This document shows positions 53,046 through 61,100 of a stretch of DNA of 64,000 bases, piece after piece. This stretch comes from Listeria swaminathanii (GTDB lineage Bacteria > Bacillota > Bacilli > Lactobacillales > Listeriaceae). Under the pieces are notes generated by a model. The model did not search any database, had not been told where the DNA came from, and was given only the letters and a program-made list of their open reading frames with translations. The number at the start of each line of letters is the position of its first letter. Position 1 is the stretch's first letter. Both the position numbers and the translations under genes were made by a program. The stretch covers positions 434,001-498,000 of the forward strand of contig NZ_JAATOD010000001.1 in NCBI RefSeq assembly GCF_014229645.1. The letters are read 5' to 3'.

Positions 53046-54851
53046 ATGTGTGGAATCGTAGGATATATTGGAACAAACAATGCAAAAGGCATTTTATTAG
53101 AAGGACTTGAAAAATTAGAATACCGTGGTTATGATTCAGCTGGAATCGCCCTACAAAACAAAGAACTAGTAACCGTTGTAAAAGAAAAAGGACGGATTGC
53201 TGATCTTGCAAGCCTAGTGCCAAGCGACGCATTCGGTACTACTGGAATCGGCCATACACGCTGGGCAACTCACGGCAAACCAAATCACGAAAACGCCCAC
53301 CCGCACCAAAGCAAATCTGGTCGTTTTACTATCGTTCATAACGGAGTAATTGAAAACTATACCCTTTTAAAAGAAGAATATTTAAAAGATCATTCCTTTA
53401 TTAGTGATACAGATACAGAAGTAATCGTGCAGCTTATTGAACTTTTCGCAGCAGAACTTTCTACAAAAGAAGCATTCAAAAAAGCATTATCGTTACTTCA
53501 TGGTTCTTACGCAATCTGCTTAATCGACCAAACCGATACAGAAACACTTTACGCAGCAAAAAACAAAAGCCCATTACTAATCGGGAAAGGCGAGAACTTC
53601 AACGTAATCGCAAGTGACGCAATGGCTGTTCTGAAAGAAACGGACGAATTCGTGGAAATTATGGACAAAGAAATCGTTATCGTAACAAAAGACGGCTTCA
53701 CTTTAGAAACATTAGAAGGCGAAGAAATCACACGCGCTAGCTACAAAGCAGAACTAGACGCATCTGATATCGAAAAAGGTACTTACCCGCACTATATGTT
53801 AAAAGAAATTGACGAACAACCAGCTGTAACACGTAAAATCATCCAAGCATACCAAAACGAAGCTGGCGAAATCAACGTCGACAAAACAATCATTGACGAA
53901 ATCCTATCTTCTGACCGCATTCACATCGTTGCTTGCGGAACGAGTTATCATGCCGGCTTAGTCGGAAAAAACTTAATCGAAAAAATGGCGAAAATCCCTG
54001 TAGAAGTTCATGTTTCCAGTGAATTTGGTTATAACTTGCCGTTAATGTCTAAAAAACCGCTATTCATTTTTATCACTCAAAGTGGTGAAACGGCCGATAG
54101 CCGCCAATGTCTTGTGAAAGTGAAAGAACTTGGTTACCGCACTTTAACATTAACAAACGTACCAGGCTCGACACTTGACCGTGAAGCGGATCATTCGATG
54201 TATTTATTCGCGGGACCAGAAATTGCCGTTGCATCAACAAAAGCCTACACAGCGCAGATTTCCGTTTTGGCAGTACTTGCTGTTTCGCTTGGTCGTGAAC
54301 TTGGCGATGCCGAAGCACTTAAAATTAATTTAGCTGCTGAATTAGGTATTGTGGCAACTGCAATGGAAGCAATGGTTTCTAGCAAAGAAGTTATCGAGCA
54401 TATCGCCGGTGAGTTTTTAGCAACGTCGCGCAATGCTTTCTTCCTAGGTAGAAATATCGATTACTTCGTGGCAATGGAAGCCGCTCTTAAACTAAAAGAA
54501 ATTTCTTATATCCAAGCAGAAGGTTTTGCCAGTGGAGAATTAAAACACGGAACGATCGCGTTAATTGAAGACGGTACACCAGTTTTAACCCTTATCACGC
54601 AAGAATCAATCAATTGGAATATCCGCGGCAATGTCAACGAAGTATTAGCACGTGGAGCAAAAACATGTGTGTTTGCAATGGAAAACGTCGCTCAACCAGG
54701 TGACCGTTTCGTCATTCCGCAAGTACATCCGTTATTAACTCCACTAGCAAGTGTTATCCCGTGCCAACTACTAGCTTATTACGCAGCACTTCACCGTGAC
54801 TGTGACGTCGATAAACCAAGAAACTTAGCAAAAAGTGTAACAGTAGAATAA
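53046..54851 (+). CDS. glmS: GlmS, glutamine-fructose-6-phosphate aminotransferase
   Basis: 601 aa. Glutaminase domain starting CGIVGYIG, with Cys after the initiator Met as nucleophile, and [10 protein letters not shown]; linker; two SIS isomerase domains ([12 protein letters not shown] about 295-306 and [10 protein letters not shown] nearby). It makes glucosamine-6-phosphate for peptidoglycan and teichoic acids. ATG 53046 is the true start because Cys2 must be exposed and GGAGGA precedes it; the frame extends to 53031. Controlled by the ribozyme upstream. Confidence 0.98.
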   Translation: MCGIVGYIGTNNAKGILLEGLEKLEYRGYDSAGIALQNKELVTVVKEKGRIADLASLVPSDAFGTTGIGHTRWATHGKPNHENAHPHQSKSGRFTIVHNGVIENYTLLKEEYLKDHSFISDTDTEVIVQLIELFAAELSTKEAFKKALSLLHGSYAICLIDQTDTETLYAAKNKSPLLIGKGENFNVIASDAMAVLKETDEFVEIMDKEIVIVTKDGFTLETLEGEEITRASYKAELDASDIEKGTYPHYMLKEIDEQPAVTRKIIQAYQNEAGEINVDKTIIDEILSSDRIHIVACGTSYHAGLVGKNLIEKMAKIPVEVHVSSEFGYNLPLMSKKPLFIFITQSGETADSRQCLVKVKELGYRTLTLTNVPGSTLDREADHSMYLFAGPEIAVASTKAYTAQISVLAVLAVSLGRELGDAEALKINLAAELGIVATAMEAMVSSKEVIEHIAGEFLATSRNAFFLGRNIDYFVAMEAALKLKEISYIQAEGFASGELKHGTIALIEDGTPVLTLITQESINWNIRGNVNEVLARGAKTCVFAMENVAQPGDRFVIPQVHPLLTPLASVIPCQLLAYYAALHRDCDVDKPRNLAKSVTVE

Positions 54852-54858
54852 ATTTCTT

Positions 54859-54893
54859 AAAGACCTTTTCGAAATTAGAAAAGGTCTTTTTTT
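54859..54893 (+). terminator. glmS terminator
   Basis: AAAGACCTTTTC (54859-54870), loop, GAAAAGGTCTTT (54878-54889), then T run. Confidence 0.9.
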
Positions 54894-54964
54894 ACGCAAT
54901 CAATAAATTTGCACGCGCCCCTTGTTATGCTTTAAACTTAAAGAGGAATGGGGGAAATCAGCCA

Positions 54965-55702
54965 ATGGAAGTATCACACGTAACGCTCGAACCAAATAAA
55001 GATAGCCGTCCCGCAGTTTTAACAATCGGTAAATTTGACGGAGTACATCTCGGTCATCAAACCATTTTAAATACAGCTTTATCCATCAAAAAGGAAAACG
55101 AAATACTAACGGCCATCAGTTTCAGCCCGCATCCACTTTGGGCTTTAAAACAAATCGAAATATATCGCGAAATGCTCACACCAAGAATGGAAAAAGAACG
55201 CTGGCTCGCACATTACGGCGTAGACCATTTAATCGAAACAGCTTTCACGCCAAGGTATGCTGAAACGACGCCAGAAGAATTTGTCACTGATCATTTGACC
55301 AACCTACATTTATCGCATATCGTCGTTGGCTCCGAATTCAATTTCGGCAAAGGGCGTGATTCGGATGTAGATTTACTCCGGGACCTTTGCGAGCCCTATG
55401 GCATTGGTGTCACATCTGTCCCAGTAATTGAAACAAACCAAACAAAAATCAGTTCTACCAACATCCGAGCCTTTATTCGGCGCGGCCATTTCATAGAGGC
55501 AGAACAACTCCTCGGACATCCGTGGTACATTACCGGCATAGTTGAAAACGGCGAAATGATAGGCTTAGATGATTACGTTCTCCCGGCAACTGGCACCTAT
55601 CAAACCGATGCAGGACACGTAAAAGTAACCAACAACCGTACTATCCAAGTCGATTTACCAGATGGATTGCAACAATTACATATGAAAAATGAACTTTCCT
55701 AG
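54965..55702 (+). CDS. ribC: Monofunctional FAD synthetase (FMN adenylyltransferase)
   Basis: 245 aa. The N-terminal nucleotidyltransferase domain of RibF/RibC is intact (LTIGKFDGVHLGHQTIL about 20-36, FNFGKGRDSDVDLL, ISSTNIRAFIRRG), but the flavokinase domain is missing: only about 55 C-terminal residues follow, without the kinase PTAN motif. L. monocytogenes is known to have such a second FAD synthetase (lmo0728) beside bifunctional RibCF. A TTGCAC-17-TTAAAC promoter is possible at 54909-54937. Confidence 0.85.
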   Translation: MEVSHVTLEPNKDSRPAVLTIGKFDGVHLGHQTILNTALSIKKENEILTAISFSPHPLWALKQIEIYREMLTPRMEKERWLAHYGVDHLIETAFTPRYAETTPEEFVTDHLTNLHLSHIVVGSEFNFGKGRDSDVDLLRDLCEPYGIGVTSVPVIETNQTKISSTNIRAFIRRGHFIEAEQLLGHPWYITGIVENGEMIGLDDYVLPATGTYQTDAGHVKVTNNRTIQVDLPDGLQQLHMKNELS

Positions 55703-55719
55703 TAATTAGGGAAGTTTTT
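55692..55719 (+). terminator. Terminator overlapping the ribC stop
   Basis: AACTTTCCTA (55692-55701) pairs with TAGGGAAGTT (55707-55716), then TTT; the stem contains the stop codon of the FAD synthetase gene. Confidence 0.7.
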
Positions 55720-55736
55720 CTTTACATTTTATAAAA

Positions 55737-55751
55737 TTAGTAATATACTAA
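55737..55751. promoter_or_regulatory. Palindromic operator candidate
   Basis: TTAGTA-ATA-TACTAA is a perfect 6-bp inverted repeat directly before the DUF6530 gene, with a related ATTTAGTAAATT just downstream (55752-55763). It looks like a site for a small dimeric repressor; none is adjacent. Confidence 0.45.
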
Positions 55752-55787
55752 TTTAGTAAATTAATAAAATTTAAAAGGAGAAATCTC

Positions 55788-56267
55788 ATGAAGATTCCAA
55801 CTACCTTAAAACATAAACCAGTAATTGTTGTCGAAAATTACGAAGAAGTAGACGGCAAAAATGCTTATCACTCTGATGCAAAAGGACTTTCACTCGGACT
55901 TGCGCAGTGGAATGACCGCGGTAAAGTAGATATTTCAGCCAAAGTTTGGCGTCATACTGGTGATAAATGGTCGCGTCAATCCGAAGAACTGCCTTTACAT
56001 CGCGTACTTGATTTAGCTATTTTAATCGCACGAACCAAAGTCCATTTTAAAGATGCTTACCGTTTACCTCATTTTTATGATAAAGAAAATCCCACGCTTG
56101 ATCGTATTGGTTTGCAAGGAGATGCGCTGACTATCGCGGTTTGCGAAGATAATGAATATATCGATGAAGACATCCAATTATTCGAACAAGCTTTAAAAAA
56201 CGACGACGAACTTCTCAGTGAACGCCTCAAAACACTCAGCAAACTTTTACAAGAAGCAGGTTATTAA
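55788..56267 (+). CDS. DUF6530-type hypothetical protein (159 aa)
   Basis: Soluble alpha/beta protein with conserved charged and aromatic residues (WNDRGKVDISAKVWRHTGDKWSRQ, in two parts, about 40-63). I place it in DUF6530 from memory of the pattern; function unknown. AAAAGGAG is 8 nt upstream. It is followed after 13 nt by the GIY-YIG-like gene, so they form an operon. Confidence 0.7.
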   Translation: MKIPTTLKHKPVIVVENYEEVDGKNAYHSDAKGLSLGLAQWNDRGKVDISAKVWRHTGDKWSRQSEELPLHRVLDLAILIARTKVHFKDAYRLPHFYDKENPTLDRIGLQGDALTIAVCEDNEYIDEDIQLFEQALKNDDELLSERLKTLSKLLQEAGY

Positions 56268-56280
56268 GGACGTGAAATAA

Positions 56281-56619
56281 GTGAATAAAGACAATCGAAA
56301 AGAACTCATTCGCGCATACAAAGAAAAAGCTCCAGATGCCGGCGTATATCGTTTCATCAGCAAAGAAAGCGGCAAATACCTGATTGATAACACGATGGAT
56401 TTAAAAGGCATAGCGAACAAATTAGCATTCGGAGTGAAAATCGGCGCTGGAAACATGCTTCCACCAGAAATGGCGAAAGAAGCAAAACAATACGGAATCG
56501 AGACCATCACCTTTGAAATTCTCGAAAAAGTAGATATTAAACCCGAAATGACAAAGGACGATATCAAAGAAGAAAACGATGTGCTACTAAGTTTATGGCT
56601 AGAACGAGAAGACCTTTAA
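56281..56619 (+). CDS. Degenerate GIY-YIG-like protein (112 aa)
   Basis: Residues about 15-60 follow the GIY-YIG pattern (AGVYRFISKESGKYLIDNT, then DLKGIANKL), but the second motif YIG is replaced by LID and the catalytic Arg of the following helix is not present. A catalytic Glu is also uncertain. It is more likely a non-catalytic or much altered relative than an active nuclease. It starts with GTG at 56281 and is coupled to the DUF6530 gene. Confidence 0.6.
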   Translation: MNKDNRKELIRAYKEKAPDAGVYRFISKESGKYLIDNTMDLKGIANKLAFGVKIGAGNMLPPEMAKEAKQYGIETITFEILEKVDIKPEMTKDDIKEENDVLLSLWLEREDL

Positions 56620-56639
56620 GTGATAAAGGTCTTTTTTTT
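56609..56639 (+). terminator. Terminator after the GIY-YIG-like gene
   Basis: AAGACCTTTA (56609-56618), 5-nt loop, TAAAGGTCTT (56624-56633), T run; the stem starts inside the last codons. Confidence 0.85.
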
Positions 56640-56759
56640 ATGAATTAAAATTGTATATTAAAAAGTTTATTTAGATAAAAAGTCACGAAATGTCTATATT
56701 TTCCCGATAAAATTAATGTTATAATATTAATTGACTATAAAAAAGGGAGGGTTTTAAAC

Positions 56760-57161
56760 ATGAATCCAAGAAAATCAGAATTTGTTTTAAGTTTAATCGC
56801 TGGAATTACAGGTATTATTGCAGGTATTACTGGAATCGCAGGCGGAGGTCTTCTTGCTGCTCTATCTGGAAGCGAAGAGCTATCCAATGCAGCTTCAATG
56901 ACTACTGCTGATAGTGAGGCGCTTGCTGCTGCAGGTGGCTTAACAGTAATTTTCTCAGTGATTGCTTTAGTAATTGGTATCGCTTTGATTGTTTTTGCAG
57001 TATTAATCAAACGTAATGCTAAAGTATTCGGTATCTTGACGCTTATAGCTGGCGTTGTAGGTTTCTTCTTAGTAGGACTACTTTGGGTTGTTCCAGGCAT
57101 TCTTGCAATTATCGCAGGTATTATGTGCCTAGCGAGAAAAGTACCAGCTTCTTTAAGCTAA
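56760..57161 (+). CDS. DUF4064-like membrane protein (133 aa)
   Basis: Four hydrophobic segments (about 9-35, 59-82, 90-108 and 108-127), Gly/Ala/Ile-rich, with the repeated AGITGIIAGITGIAGGG near the N-terminus. It resembles DUF4064 membrane proteins; function unknown. GGGAGGG is about 9 nt upstream. It is a single-gene unit with its own terminator. Confidence 0.75.
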   Translation: MNPRKSEFVLSLIAGITGIIAGITGIAGGGLLAALSGSEELSNAASMTTADSEALAAAGGLTVIFSVIALVIGIALIVFAVLIKRNAKVFGILTLIAGVVGFFLVGLLWVVPGILAIIAGIMCLARKVPASLS

Positions 57162-57173
57162 TTTTATAGATAG

Positions 57174-57216
57174 GCTGTAACAAGATGAGCAATCATTTTG
57201 TTACAGCTTTTTTTTT
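57174..57216 (+). terminator. Terminator after the DUF4064-like gene
   Basis: GCTGTAACAA (57174-57183) pairs with TTGTTACAGC (57198-57207), followed by nine T. Confidence 0.9.
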
Positions 57217-57332
57217 GGATAAAATTATTAAAAAAGTAAATCCTTACAATATTGTTCACGTTTTATTCACATTTCGAGCTGGTTGCTAGAAAATTATTCC
57301 TAATTTAGTACTTTATATATAAAAAACGAGAG

Positions 57333-57352
57333 TATAATATTAGTAGTTAAGT
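57333..57352 (+). promoter_or_regulatory. Promoter core of the first LRR/LPXTG gene
   Basis: -10 TATAAT (57333-57338) preceded by GAGAG and followed by ATTAGTAGTTAA; the same block (AGAGTATAATTTTAGTAGTAA) precedes the third LRR gene at 61053-61073. No good -35 is seen in either, which suggests an activator or an unusual promoter. Confidence 0.5.
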
Positions 57353-57398
57353 TTAAATTACACAATTAATTTTACTTCTAGGAGGAATAAATAATTTA

Positions 57399-58958
57399 AT
57401 GAAAAAAATGATGACATTATTGTTACTTGCTTTATCTGTCTTTATAATTAGTTTTGTTAGCTCACCAAAGCATGCTTCTGCCGATACTACTGACATTTTA
57501 CAAGCTCCAAAGCCAATTAATGAGATTTTTCCAGATGAAGGCGTGGCTCAATTAGTTGCTAGAGAAACCGGGAAAAGTACAACTAGTGAAGTTTCGCAGG
57601 CCGATTTGGATGGAATCACGAAGCTGAACGATACTATCCAAAGTAGTAGAACGGTGCCGATGATCTATTCTTTAGAAGGTGTAGAATATCTTCATAATCT
57701 AAGAGAACTGGCTATTCCAAACCATTCTGTCAGTGATATTTCCGCATTAGAAGGATTAGCAGAGTTGAGAATAGTAGATATTAGGTATAGTAATGTAAGC
57801 GATTTGTCGCCGCTTAGTAAGTCAAAAGAAATAACACATTTAGATGCGATAGGGAACAATATAAGTGATATAAGTGTATTTAGTTCATTTTCAAAAATAA
57901 ACCAAGTAGTTCTTGGTGAGAATAATATAAGTGATATAAGTGTTTTAAAAGATTTCCCAGCGGACCAATTTGTTTATATTTATTTGGATAATAATAAAAT
58001 TAAAGATATTAGTCCACTTTCTGGTAAAGCATTTCATCAATTGACACTTAATGATAATGAGATAAGTGATGTTAGTCCATTAAGTACAATGACGCTATAT
58101 TCAGACTATGCATTTACGGATAACTTTTACATTGATATTAGTAACAATCACATTAGCGATATCAGTCCTTTAAAAAATACTGGTTTTAGCAAATTAAACT
58201 ATTTTTATGCAGAAAACCAAAGTGTTACGAGCCCGTCAAAAACTTTTTCCAATGATTTAACACTGGAGAATAGTGTGAAGAATATCGAAGGAAAGGCGAT
58301 AACACCTGAAATAATTAGTAATAACGGTAGCTACTCTGGTTCTATGCTAAATTGGCAACTTCCTAACTTTGTAGCGAATGTAGATTATTCGTTTTCTGAG
58401 ACGAACCAAATTGGTCAAACTACAGGAGTTTTTAGCGGTAAAGTCTCACAACCACTAGTTGATGGATTTACCGTGACATTTGATAATGAAGGTTCCATTT
58501 CTACAGAATCCTATAAAAGCGACGTAATAATTTCTGAGCCAACTGAACCGACCAAAGAAGGATTCACTTTTGAGGGATGGTATGATGCGTCAACAGGCGG
58601 AAAGAAATGGGATTTTGCGACAGATAAAATGCCGGCTAATGATATTACGTTATATGCCCAGTTTACTGAAACAAAAACAGAACCTGCAAACCCAGTATTT
58701 CCAGTTGAATCAGAAGAATCAACAGACTTGGGAGATTCAGAAGACTCAGCAAATCCAAGTGTTACTGAAGATACTTCTAAACTAGAAATAGCAGAAAAAG
58801 CAACTAAAAATAAAACAACACAAGCATCAGAAAAGGCACCAGAAAAAATAGCAACAAGCGAATTGCCGAAAACGGGAGATAGTTCACCGTACTTAATTTT
58901 ACTAGGATTAGTTCTTGTTGGAGCATCCGTTTTCGCTTGGAAGAAAAAACAAGCATAA
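57399..58958 (+). CDS. Internalin-family LPXTG surface protein (519 aa)
   Basis: Signal peptide (1-29, ending HASA), a cap, about six Listeria-type 22-residue LRRs (SDISALEGLAELRIVDI, SDLSPLSKSKEITHLDA and so on, about 95-270), an interrepeat Ig-like region, one Listeria-Bacteroides (Flg_new) repeat with FDNEGSISTESYKSD and EGFTFEGWYDASTGG (about 345-425), an acidic Ser/Thr/Glu stalk and LPKTG (489-493) with TM and basic tail. It should be wall-anchored by SrtA. AGGAGG is 13 nt before the ATG, rather far. Confidence 0.92.
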   Translation: MKKMMTLLLLALSVFIISFVSSPKHASADTTDILQAPKPINEIFPDEGVAQLVARETGKSTTSEVSQADLDGITKLNDTIQSSRTVPMIYSLEGVEYLHNLRELAIPNHSVSDISALEGLAELRIVDIRYSNVSDLSPLSKSKEITHLDAIGNNISDISVFSSFSKINQVVLGENNISDISVLKDFPADQFVYIYLDNNKIKDISPLSGKAFHQLTLNDNEISDVSPLSTMTLYSDYAFTDNFYIDISNNHISDISPLKNTGFSKLNYFYAENQSVTSPSKTFSNDLTLENSVKNIEGKAITPEIISNNGSYSGSMLNWQLPNFVANVDYSFSETNQIGQTTGVFSGKVSQPLVDGFTVTFDNEGSISTESYKSDVIISEPTEPTKEGFTFEGWYDASTGGKKWDFATDKMPANDITLYAQFTETKTEPANPVFPVESEESTDLGDSEDSANPSVTEDTSKLEIAEKATKNKTTQASEKAPEKIATSELPKTGDSSPYLILLGLVLVGASVFAWKKKQA

Positions 58959-58970
58959 TCATATAAAAGA

Positions 58971-59000
58971 AAAACCGACAAAATTATTTGTCGGTTTTTT
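58971..59000. terminator. Bidirectional terminator between convergent surface-protein genes
   Basis: AAAACCGACAAA (58971-58982), ATTA loop, TTTGTCGGTTTT (58987-58998). Confidence 0.9.
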
Positions 59001-59008
59001 AGTCGTTA

Positions 59009-60583
59009 TTATTTAGAAGTTTTTCTCCAAATAATTAATGCAGAAGTGAAAACTAGTAAGCCTGTAGCTACTTGTTTTACGGGATTATTGTCACCAGTAT
59101 TCGGTAACTTTTTTGTATTTCCAGTGCTATTTCCAGCCACTTTTCCAGTCTTATTTTTAACCTCATTTTGAGTAGCGGGAGTGACTGTTGTGTCTATGTT
59201 ACTTGTTTTCTTGTAAACAAAGATGACTTTTTCCGGTGTTTCTCCAAAAGTTCCATTGATGTTGGTTGGAGTTGCTTCCAGTTGATAGCCGGGGATACTT
59301 TTCGGTTTTACATTGTAAGCATTTCCGACAGTACCGGTTAAGGTTGAAGGGGTGCTAATTATTTTATTGTTAGAGTCGACATATTGTACCTCAAGGATAG
59401 CTGATCTTTTGGAACTTCTATTTTTCGTATAAACATAATTAATGGTTTGCGCTTCTAATGTATAAAGTCCGTTTGCGTTTGCTGGTGTTTTTGTCAGTGT
59501 ATAACCAGGGATTTTCTTTGGTTTGGAACTGTATTTAGCATCTAGCAAGCCTGTTAATGTGTCGGCTGAGGCAATGGTTTCGCCGGTATTGCTCTTATAG
59601 TTTACTGTGATGTCCCCACCAATTGGCGGCTGTTCCACGATAATTGGAACGCGTACTTTCGCAAAAGTATTGGAATCTGTTGATAAGGTACTTTTGATAA
59701 TAATGAAGCCTTCTCCGGGCGTTTTCGCGATACCATCAGAGAGAATAGAAGAACCATCGTCCTCATACTTAAATTCATGTGTATCAAAAAGTGCTTTTCC
59801 AGAAGCTAAACCGAGCTGGGATTTGTCTGGTGTTAATTGATTAAAGTCAGCTTTATACGGAACAGTAATAGGTTCACCGTTATAAACTAATTGATCTTGG
59901 CCTTGTCTGTAATCGTAATGTTCTAGCATATTTCCACCATTATTAAAGTCATCAAGATAGCCTGGAGGAATATCCGTCGTAATTTGATTTCCGCTCATGA
60001 TCACAGCTAATGGTTTCAAATCAAGGGGAGGCCAGTAATTACTAGCCCAGTTAATCTTGAAAATCTCAGAAGGTAGCGAGATTAGTTTATTATCTCGAAT
60101 GTTTAGGCTAGTTAAACTGGAAGATAATTGAGTAATGTTATCTGGTATTTCCTTGATAGAATTATTTTCTAATTGCAATGAATCTATAGCGGGCAGTTGA
60201 AAAACAACCATAGGAAACTCATGTAAATTATTGGAAAATAAATTTAATACTTCTAATTTCTTTAATTGACCTACGCTATCAGGAACCTCGCTCACTGTTC
60301 CGGAAATGACAGTCAGATTCTTTAAATTCTTAAAATCTGAAATATTTTCGGGAATAAAGGAAGCACCTTCTGGACTTAACATTGTAACAGTTTCTATGTC
60401 CGCTAATGTAATATCTTCGCGACTTTTATTTAGTCGTTGTTCGGTAGCTGCAATGAATGGTTCGTTATTTTCTAATTCTTCTTCCAACCAAGACACAGAT
60501 TCCGCATTTGCTTTTGAAAAAAGAAAAGGGATTAGAGTGGCAAGTATCAGCAAACAAATTAAAAGGAGAATAATTTTTCTCAA
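59009..60583 (-). CDS. LRR-MucBP LPXTG surface protein (about 524 aa)
   Basis: Signal peptide (RKIILLLICLLILATLIPFL), LRRs of the general 22-24-residue type (LKNLTVISGTVSEVPDSVGQL, LKKLEVLNLFSNNLHEFP), two MucBP-type repeats (TVNYKSNTGETIASADTL and LEVQYVDSNNKIISTPSTL), a spacer and LPNTG with TM and basic tail. MucBP repeats bind mucin-type surfaces in other proteins. TTG 60583 is preferred: it gives a normal signal peptide and has AGGATG upstream. ATG 60622 in frame would add 13 polar residues; ATG 60595 is a third choice. Confidence 0.88.
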   Translation of the reverse strand: MRKIILLLICLLILATLIPFLFSKANAESVSWLEEELENNEPFIAATEQRLNKSREDITLADIETVTMLSPEGASFIPENISDFKNLKNLTVISGTVSEVPDSVGQLKKLEVLNLFSNNLHEFPMVVFQLPAIDSLQLENNSIKEIPDNITQLSSSLTSLNIRDNKLISLPSEIFKINWASNYWPPLDLKPLAVIMSGNQITTDIPPGYLDDFNNGGNMLEHYDYRQGQDQLVYNGEPITVPYKADFNQLTPDKSQLGLASGKALFDTHEFKYEDDGSSILSDGIAKTPGEGFIIIKSTLSTDSNTFAKVRVPIIVEQPPIGGDITVNYKSNTGETIASADTLTGLLDAKYSSKPKKIPGYTLTKTPANANGLYTLEAQTINYVYTKNRSSKRSAILEVQYVDSNNKIISTPSTLTGTVGNAYNVKPKSIPGYQLEATPTNINGTFGETPEKVIFVYKKTSNIDTTVTPATQNEVKNKTGKVAGNSTGNTKKLPNTGDNNPVKQVATGLLVFTSALIIWRKTSK

Positions 60584-61056
60584 GTTGTGGCACATCCTGT
60601 CTGTAATTTGTAAATTTGTCATATATTAGTTAATTATATTATTTTTCTATTTCAAACGAGTACTAAAAAAAGACCTCGAAATCGGCTTCATTTTGTTAAA
60701 TGTGTCTAAAAAATGTCTATTTTACAAAATTGTAGAAATGGTAATTTGTGTGCGCGAAACAGTAATAAAAAATATTTTAAGCTTTTTTAAAACTGTTTTT
60801 AGCAGAGGAAAATTATTTATTGAGCACTTTAAATCGGAATGAAATAGCTGTATAACTTGGCTTTGCGAGCTTGTTTGGTTGGATTTGGAAGTGGAGGATA
60901 TTTTGGGAAGTGGAATTTGTGCGAATAGTTTAGACACGAAAAGTCTGTTTTCAATCGATGGAGAAGGCGTTTTTTATGATTATTAATTTACACAAAATAG
61001 TCACAAAAACCATTTTTTTACTATTGTACAAGGAATTTCTATCAAATGAGATAGAG
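60584..61056. other. Long AT-rich intergenic region between divergent surface-protein genes
   Basis: About 470 bp upstream of both LRR genes. Apart from the third LRR gene's promoter core just beyond it, no gene, terminator or clear operator was found. A 41-codon frame (60976-61101) ends at the next start but contains that promoter, so I do not call it. Confidence 0.4.
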
Positions 61057-61073
61057 TATAATTTTAGTAGTAA
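61053..61073 (+). promoter_or_regulatory. Promoter core of the third LRR/LPXTG gene
   Basis: -10 TATAAT (61057-61062) within AGAGTATAATTTTAGTAGTAA, shared with the first LRR gene. GGAGG lies about 10 nt before the ATG at 61101. Confidence 0.5.
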
Positions 61074-61100
61074 TAAAAACGAACTGGAGGCTGTGAATTA

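Noticed and set aside
57217..57332. PrfA box (TTAACA-N2-TGTTAA) upstream of the LRR genes.
   Set aside because: No match with fewer than three mismatches was seen at a promoter-like distance.
60722..60937. A 71-aa minus-strand ORF in the long intergenic region.
   Set aside because: No ribosome site, Ser/Lys/Gln-rich low-complexity product, no neighbour context; typical of AT-rich noise.
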